Shown here: positions 7,984 through 11,392 of the stretch, in pieces | Position numbering within the stretch: position 1 is the first letter of the stretch | Layout: every line of letters begins with the position of its first letter | Assembly (NCBI GenBank): GCA_002354205.1 | Contig: DELD01000043.1 | Location: forward strand, 2,482-13,873 | DNA length: 11,392 nt | Source: Micavibrio sp. UBA2705 | GTDB lineage: Bacteria > Pseudomonadota > Alphaproteobacteria > Micavibrionales > Micavibrionaceae | Direction of reading: 5' to 3' | Program-made: the position numbers and the translations under genes | Notes under the pieces: model-generated | Databases searched by the model: none | What the model was told of the DNA's origin: nothing | What the model saw: the letters and a program-made list of their open reading frames with translations, nothing else

Positions 7984-7997
7984 TGCACAGGGGTGCA
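7984..7997 (+). terminator. Small hairpin downstream of prfC, weak terminator candidate
   Basis: TGCAC (7984-7988) and GTGCA (7993-7997) form a 5-bp stem with an AGGG loop, followed by ATTTATTGGTCTTTATT. The stem is short and the T-rich tail is interrupted, so this is only a weak candidate for the end of the prfC transcript. Confidence 0.22.
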
Positions 7998-8017
7998 ATT
8001 TATTGGTCTTTATTGTA

Positions 8018-8233
8018 CTATGCGTTTAGCTGACGCGTTGCATTTGGCGCTGTATTTAAAGGAACTTCTCCAAAGCGTTGGTTTAGTTTTTCCAAAAGCT
8101 GCGCATTGCTTGATGCTTGTAATTCCGCGTTTTTGTTAACTTCGATGAGTTTACCCATTGGTTCACTTTCTGCGCCCGTTAACTTCCAAGCTGGTGTAAG
8201 TTGTGGGGGGCTATCATTAGTTTGAATGTCCAT
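8018..8233 (-). CDS. Small protein of 71 residues, function unknown
   Basis: The minus-strand ORF runs from ATG (complement of 8231-8233) to TAG (complement of 8018-8020). I do not recognise the product. It is hydrophilic, lacks cysteine, signal peptide and membrane segment, begins MDIQTNDSPPQLTPAWKLTG, and has a probable helix at about 26-57 (MGKLIEVNKNAELQ then LLEKLNQRFGEV) before an Asn/Ala/Pro-rich end. Support for a real gene is contextual: a near-perfect extended -10 promoter lies about 40 nt upstream, an AGGAAA ribosome-binding site is present at 8244-8249 though its spacing of about 10 nt is long, and a hairpin with a U-tract on this strand follows its stop. It converges with prfC. 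It is short enough that chance remains possible. Confidence 0.5.
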   Translation of the reverse strand: MDIQTNDSPPQLTPAWKLTGAESEPMGKLIEVNKNAELQASSNAQLLEKLNQRFGEVPLNTAPNATRQLNA

Positions 8234-8272
8234 TTTTATTCACTTTCCTAAAAAAGTTATACACATATTATC

Positions 8273-8281
8273 ATTATAACA
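8273..8281 (-). promoter_or_regulatory. Extended -10 promoter for the 71-residue ORF, overlapping a partial Fur-box match
   Basis: Read on the minus strand this is TGTTATAAT, a perfect extended -10 element (TGnTATAAT). Transcription would start near 8266, leaving a leader of about 33 nt before the ATG. No convincing -35 is seen, which extended -10 promoters can tolerate. The minus-strand sequence ATAATGATAAT (8267-8277) matches 11 consecutive positions of the 19-bp E. coli Fur box, but the second half of the box is poor and the area is AT-rich. Confidence 0.45.
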
Positions 8282-8415
8282 TAAAATGCGCAATATTTTT
8301 TCTGTGTTTTTGTTAAGTTTGATGTGCTTTAACTTGATTATATTCAAAGTTGTGTAAAAACACACACAGAACTTAATAAAATATTAATTATTAGATTCGC
8401 CTAATGGGCGTTTCA

Positions 8416-8574
8416 TCACATTGTTTTGTTGAACCCAGCCGCTGGTGTAGGCTGTATTGTTTGTGCTGTAACATCAATATTATCCAATGAGAGTATATCA
8501 TGGCTAGCCATGATGAATTGGTTTTGGTTTAAGCCACCGTTTTTACTGACGTGTGCAAATGCTTCTTGTTTCAT
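8416..8574 (-). CDS. Small protein of 52 residues, function unknown
   Basis: The minus-strand ORF starts at ATG (complement of 8572-8574) and ends at TGA (complement of 8416-8418). The product begins MKQEAFAHVSKNGG and ends PTPAAGFNKTM; it is polar, rich in Asn, Gln and Thr, without cysteine, signal peptide or membrane segment, and I do not recognise it. The best evidence for translation is a strong ribosome-binding site AAGAGGT on this strand (8582-8588) 7 nt before the ATG. No clear promoter is seen; a TATTAT at 8620-8625 lacks a good -35. It is divergent from the suf operon. Two oddities are attached: an 18-bp perfect palindrome within it (8497-8514), and an exact 24-nt copy of its start region at the end of the window (11369-11392). 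Confidence 0.5.
   Translation of the reverse strand: MKQEAFAHVSKNGGLNQNQFIMASHDILSLDNIDVTAQTIQPTPAAGFNKTM
8497..8514. repeat. Perfect 18-bp palindrome inside the 52-residue ORF
   Basis: The sequence ATCATGGCTAGCCATGAT equals its own reverse complement. As RNA it could form a 7-bp stem with a CTAG loop on either strand; as DNA it could be a dimer-binding site. It does not extend to the flanking bases. Confidence 0.9.
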
Positions 8575-8684
8575 GGTTCTTACCTCTTCATTAACCTAAA
8601 TTGTTTGTCTGTTATGCTCATAATACACAGCGCCACTTAAATTTATGTTAATAATAGATTGCATTTTATTAGTTTAATTAAAAC

Positions 8685-8713
8685 TTGAAACTGTACCAGA
8701 ACGGTACTATATA
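8685..8713 (+). promoter_or_regulatory. Promoter of the rrf2-suf operon
   Basis: TTGAAA at 8685-8690 and TATATA at 8708-8713 are separated by exactly 17 nt, a good sigma-70-type promoter. Transcription would begin near 8720, giving a leader of about 80 nt before the regulator's ATG at 8801. It is the only strong plus-strand promoter upstream of the suf genes and probably drives the whole operon. Confidence 0.6.
8693..8707. promoter_or_regulatory. Inverted repeat between the -35 and -10 boxes, probable operator
   Basis: GTACC (8693-8697), five bases, then GGTAC (8703-8707) form a perfect 5-5-5 inverted repeat that ends directly against the -10 box. A protein bound there would block RNA polymerase. 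The nearest candidate is the Rrf2 regulator encoded just downstream, acting as an iron-sulfur-responsive autorepressor, as IscR-like proteins do. The binding partner is inferred. Confidence 0.55.
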
Positions 8714-8758
8714 GATGAGTGTAGATATTTATTGGCCTGACAAAGGTTTTTTGTTGCT

Positions 8759-8780
8759 AAAAAATACTATATTTTTTTTT
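8759..8780 (+). repeat. A/T hairpin with T9 tract in the leader of the suf operon
   Basis: AAAAAATA (8759-8766) and TATTTTTT (8770-8777) are an 8-bp inverted repeat with a 3-nt loop, and the T run continues to 8780. It looks superficially like a terminator in the leader, but the stem has no G-C pairs, so strong termination is unlikely. Confidence 0.4.
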
Positions 8781-8800
8781 ATTAAGGGCATGCGTAACAG

Positions 8801-9226
8801 ATGTTAAAGCTATCCAAAATGACGGATTATTCCATTATTTTATTAAGTGTATTATCAAAAGATAATGCGCGCTGCTTTTCTGCGTCAACATTGTCGGCGC
8901 TGACAACTATACCAGAACCAACAACCGCCAAGGTTTTAAAGAAGCTTGCTGCGGGCGGTCTGGTAAATTCTGTGCGCGGCGCACATGGCGGTTATTCATC
9001 TATCGGCAGTTACGATGATACAGCCTTGTCACAAATTATTGACATTATGGAGGGTGGCATTGCCCTGACGGATTGCGCGGCGAATGATGAACATCATTGT
9101 TCGATTAAAGAAAAATGCCCTATGGATGGCTGCTGGAATACGGTCAACAAAGCCTTGTACGAAACGTTAGACACAATTAAATTATCAAGCCTTTTAAGTA
9201 AAGCTGAGTTAAGAGAAACACTATGA
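8801..9226 (+). CDS. Rrf2-family iron-sulfur regulator of the SUF type
   Basis: The 141-residue protein is an Rrf2/IscR-type winged-helix regulator, closest in appearance to the SUF-system regulator branch. Residues 1-65 hold the DNA-binding domain: MLKLSKMTDYSIILLSVLS, a helix with EPTTAKVLKKLAAGGLV, and the wing SVRGAHGGY (57-65). After SQIIDIMEGGIALTDC come four cysteines, C92, C100, C106 and C111; the first three correspond to the cluster-binding cysteines of IscR-like proteins and are expected to hold a 2Fe-2S cluster. It should repress the operon when clusters are plentiful. The ATG at 8801 has AAGGG at 8784-8788 upstream with a long spacing of 12 nt. Its TGA overlaps the sufB ATG (ATGA at 9223-9226), tying its translation to sufB. 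Confidence 0.92.
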   Translation: MLKLSKMTDYSIILLSVLSKDNARCFSASTLSALTTIPEPTTAKVLKKLAAGGLVNSVRGAHGGYSSIGSYDDTALSQIIDIMEGGIALTDCAANDEHHCSIKEKCPMDGCWNTVNKALYETLDTIKLSSLLSKAELRETL

Positions 9227-10683
9227 ATGATAGATCGCCAGATAATGCTGAATTAGAAGCACATGTGGATTCGCTGAAGACGTATTCGGCGGGCTTCGTA
9301 ACGGATATAGAATCTGATATGGCGCCAAAAGGCTTGAATGAAGATATTGTACGCTTTATTTCAGCTAAGAAAGAAGACCCTGAATGGCTTCTTGAGTGGC
9401 GCCTACGTGCTTTTGAGCATTGGAAAACCATGCCAGAGCCCCAGTGGGCAAAACTTGATTTGCCTGAAATGGATTATCAAGATGCATATTATTATGCTGC
9501 GCCCAAAGTTGAAAATGCGCCAAAATCATTAGATGAAGTTGACCCTCGTTTGCTTGAAACATATGAAAAGCTGGGCATTCCGCTACGTGAGCGTGAGATA
9601 TTAGCTGGCGTTGCCGTTGATGTGGTTTTTGATTCTGTATCTGTGGGTACAACATATAAAGAGAAACTCGCTGAAGTCGGGATCATCTTTTGTTCAATTT
9701 CAGAAGCGATTAAAGACCACCCTGAATTAGTGCAAAAATATATGGGCTCAGTTGTCCCATTCCATGACAATAAACATGCCTGTTTAAACAGCGCCGTATT
9801 CACAGATGGTAGCTTTGTTTATATTCCACCGGGGGTGCGCTGCCCGATGGAGCTTTCAACTTATTTCCGCATCAATGAAATGAATACAGGGCAGTTTGAG
9901 CGTACGCTAATTATCGCAGATAAAGGCTCTTACGTGTCGTATTTAGAAGGGTGCACAGCGCCAACGCGTGATGAACGTCAACTCCATGCGGCGGTGGTTG
10001 AGCTTATTGCCCTTGAAGACGCTGAGATTAAATATTCAACCGTGCAAAACTGGTTTCCTGGCGATGAAGATGGCAAAGGCGGCATTTTGAACTTTGTAAC
10101 CAAGCGCGGCATTTGCGCAGGTGACCGTTCCAAAATTAGCTGGACACAAGTTGAAACAGGCTCATCTGTTACATGGAAATACCCATCATGCATATTAAAG
10201 GGCCATGATAGCGTCGGGGAATTTTATTCCGTCGCGATCACCAATAATAAGCAGCAAGCCGATACAGGCACAAAAATGATCCATATGGGTAAGAACACAA
10301 AATCACGCATTATTTCCAAAGGGATTAGCGCGGGACGTTCAAATCAAACATATCGCGGGCAAGTTAAAGTCTTACCGGGCGCGACAGGTGCGCGTAACTT
10401 TACCCAATGTGACAGTTTGCTAATTGGCAAAGAATGCGGTGCGCATACCGTGCCTTATATTGACAGCAAAAACAGCACCGCGATTTTGGAGCATGAAGCA
10501 ACGACTTCAAAAATTGCGGATGCGCAGCTATTTTATTGCCGTCAACGCGGCTTGAACGAAGAAGAAGCCGTGGCGTTGATTGTTAATGGATTCTGCCGTG
10601 AAGTGATGCAAAACCTGCCAATGGAATTTGCCGTAGAGGCACAGAAATTGGTCGGTGTAAGTTTAGAAGGTAGTGTTGGGTAA
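9223..10683 (+). CDS. sufB: SufB, iron-sulfur cluster scaffold subunit
   Basis: SufB is the core scaffold of the SufBCD complex, where iron-sulfur clusters are built with sulfur from SufS and ATP hydrolysis by SufC. The 486-residue length fits the family. Typical segments include WLLEWRLRAFEHW near the N-terminus, YIPPGVRCPMELSTYFRIN, YLEGCTAP, the beta-helix core with SGSSVTWKYPS-like VETGSSVTWKYPSC and KGISAGRSNQTYRG, IGKECGAHTVPYID with Cys405 in the position of the conserved essential cysteine, EHEATTSKI, and the tail LPMEFAVEAQKL then LEGSVG. The start overlaps the regulator's stop by 4 nt. The next two genes are an unknown membrane protein and sufC, all in the same direction. It appears complete and intact. 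Confidence 0.97.
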   Translation: MNDRSPDNAELEAHVDSLKTYSAGFVTDIESDMAPKGLNEDIVRFISAKKEDPEWLLEWRLRAFEHWKTMPEPQWAKLDLPEMDYQDAYYYAAPKVENAPKSLDEVDPRLLETYEKLGIPLREREILAGVAVDVVFDSVSVGTTYKEKLAEVGIIFCSISEAIKDHPELVQKYMGSVVPFHDNKHACLNSAVFTDGSFVYIPPGVRCPMELSTYFRINEMNTGQFERTLIIADKGSYVSYLEGCTAPTRDERQLHAAVVELIALEDAEIKYSTVQNWFPGDEDGKGGILNFVTKRGICAGDRSKISWTQVETGSSVTWKYPSCILKGHDSVGEFYSVAITNNKQQADTGTKMIHMGKNTKSRIISKGISAGRSNQTYRGQVKVLPGATGARNFTQCDSLLIGKECGAHTVPYIDSKNSTAILEHEATTSKIADAQLFYCRQRGLNEEEAVALIVNGFCREVMQNLPMEFAVEAQKLVGVSLEGSVG

Positions 10684-10719
10684 TAAGTTGGACATGTCTG
10701 AGGTTCGAAGAGTTTTGAA

Positions 10720-11151
10720 ATGATTAAAAAAATATTCATAGCGGCCTTTTTTGGCGTATTTGCATTGTTTTCAATATTCATGATGCGTGGGCGGCTGCTT
10801 TATTTAGATGCCGTTGATGTGATGGGGGATACATCTGTGGAAGCGAGGATATTCCATTTTTTGTATTTGGTGCTGTTAATATTATATGTGTTCTTCACAT
10901 ATTTGTTTTTTAAAGCTGACCCAGAAGATGATGGTTACCGCAAAATATTAATGGGCATGGCATCGCCTATATATGTTTTAGGCGCAATGGCACTGGTTGC
11001 GGGCATTGGCTGCGGCGTATTGGGCTGCACTTATGGTGCGACCTATGACCCTACATTAGGGGCGCTGCTAAATATTGAGTTTTTGGATAAGTTCTTTGGT
11101 GATGAAGCCAAGGTTCTATATAAATTTACGGTCAAAGCACCGTATCTGTAA
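10720..11151 (+). CDS. Small three-helix membrane protein inside the suf operon, function unknown
   Basis: The 143-residue product is not one I recognise. Hydrophobic stretches at about 5-22, 44-64 and 79-104 suggest three inner-membrane helices, with a charged loop ADPEDDGYRK (66-75) between the second and third. The third helix is glycine-rich and contains the only two cysteines, C98 and C103, in GIGCGVLGC. No known SUF component has this form: SufC, SufD, SufS, SufA, SufE, SufU and SufT are all soluble. The ATG at 10720 has a good ribosome-binding site GAAGAG at 10707-10712 with 7-nt spacing, it lies 36 nt after sufB and 24 nt before sufC on the same strand, and the frame is clean, so I take it as real and cotranscribed. 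A link to iron-sulfur biogenesis is inferred from position only. Confidence 0.82.
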   Translation: MIKKIFIAAFFGVFALFSIFMMRGRLLYLDAVDVMGDTSVEARIFHFLYLVLLILYVFFTYLFFKADPEDDGYRKILMGMASPIYVLGAMALVAGIGCGVLGCTYGATYDPTLGALLNIEFLDKFFGDEAKVLYKFTVKAPYL

Positions 11152-11175
11152 GTAATTAAGAAAGTTGAGTAAACA

Positions 11176-11392
11176 ATGATTGAAATTAAAGATTTACATG
11201 CTGAAATCGCAGGCAAAGAGATCCTCAAAGGCCTGTCCTTAGACATTGCCCCAGGTACAGTTCACGCGATCATGGGGCCCAATGGCGCGGGTAAGTCGAC
11301 ATTGGCGAGCGTCCTAGCAGGCCATAGCGATTATGAAGTGAGTGCAGGGCAGGCATTGATGGGCGGGCAGAACCATGAAACAAGAAGCATTT
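11176..11392 (+). CDS. sufC: SufC, ATPase of the SUF iron-sulfur assembly complex, N-terminal fragment
   Basis: SufC is the ABC-type ATPase that drives conformational change of SufB-SufD during cluster assembly. The window contains 72 codons. The N-terminus MIEIKDLHAEIAGKEILKGL, the Walker A motif GPNGAGKST at 34-42, and LAGHSDYEVSAG at about 48-58 are typical of SufC. After Gln65 the sequence reads NHETRSI, which does not look like the family's continuation (usually a loop leading into PEERA). The 24 bases from 11369 onward are an exact inverted copy of 8557-8580, so the last seven residues may not belong to this gene. The true protein would be about 250 residues. The ribosome-binding site is weak. 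The gene follows the membrane-protein gene by 24 nt. Confidence 0.9.
   Translation, partial: MIEIKDLHAEIAGKEILKGLSLDIAPGTVHAIMGPNGAGKSTLASVLAGHSDYEVSAGQALMGGQNHETRSI
11369..11392 (+). repeat. 24-nt exact inverted copy of the 52-residue ORF start region
   Basis: These last 24 bases equal the reverse complement of 8557-8580 without mismatch. The shared segment covers 6 nt before the ATG plus the first six codons of the 52-residue minus-strand ORF. The base just before the match differs (C here, A in the other copy). A match this long is not expected by chance in 11 kb. It lies exactly at the window end and inside sufC. Confidence 0.9.

Larger units (their letters stand above)
7929..8800. other. 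AT-rich island between prfC and the suf operon
   Basis: These 872 bases contain no plus-strand gene. They hold two hairpins after prfC, two small minus-strand ORFs (8018-8233 and 8416-8574), an extended -10 promoter facing the first of them, a perfect 18-bp palindrome inside the second, and the plus-strand promoter of the suf operon. The part from about 8234 to 8400 and from 8640 to 8785 is much richer in A and T than the flanking genes. If the small ORFs are not genes, this is the longest unexplained stretch of the window. Confidence 0.6.

Noticed and set aside
8344..8374. Bulged hairpin (AAGTTGTGT ... ACACACAGAACTT) as a terminator after the 52-residue ORF
   Set aside because: The stem is interrupted by a 4-nt bulge and no U-tract follows on the minus strand; too weak to list as a terminator.
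8596..8664. 22-codon minus-strand ORF upstream of the 52-residue ORF, possible leader peptide
   Set aside because: There is no ribosome-binding site before its ATG and no attenuator-like structure after it; this length is common by chance in AT-rich DNA.
8790..8800. ATG at 8790 as an earlier start of the Rrf2 regulator
   Set aside because: It is out of frame with the regulator and meets a stop within five codons.

Overview
The window looks like a chromosomal segment of an alphaproteobacterium. The basis is a PleC/DivJ-like PAS histidine kinase, a Fur/Mur-type regulator without the CxxC zinc knuckle, a DUF1491-like protein, and a suf operon led by an Rrf2 regulator of the SUF type. Base composition is moderate, with a distinctly AT-rich stretch around 8234-8800. 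I could not identify the species. No rRNA, tRNA, CRISPR array, transposase or phage gene is visible. The window opens inside gatA and closes inside sufC.

Layout. (1) 1-2366: end of gatA, a secreted protein with a duplicated cysteine motif, and gatB. The two GatCAB amidotransferase subunits, which make Gln-tRNA(Gln) by transamidation, flank an exported protein of unknown role. (2) 2459-6281: a tightly packed five-gene run of a degenerate GGDEF-like protein, upp (uracil salvage), a soluble PAS-PAS histidine kinase, a Fur-family regulator and a DUF1491-like protein. Gaps are 8-14 nt or small overlaps, so one operon is likely. (3) 6357-7928: prfC (release factor RF3) behind its own probable promoter. 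(4) 7929-8800: an AT-rich island with two small minus-strand ORFs of unknown function (71 and 52 codons), an extended -10 promoter, a perfect 18-bp palindrome and the divergent control region of the next operon. (5) 8801-11392: an Rrf2/SUF regulator, sufB, a three-helix membrane protein of unknown function, and the start of sufC. This is an iron-sulfur cluster assembly operon with a probable autoregulatory operator between its -35 and -10 boxes.

Most notable observations. The last 24 bases of the window (11369-11392), which should be sufC, are an exact inverted copy of 8557-8580, the start region of the 52-codon ORF. The predicted SufC stops resembling its family at the same point, so this is either a chimeric contig end or a repeated element. 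Other points are the operator at the suf promoter, the membrane gene inside the suf operon, the duplicated Cys motif beside gatB, and the GGDEF-like protein with a ruined signature. No complete new system is demonstrated. The island at 7929-8800 is the least explained part.
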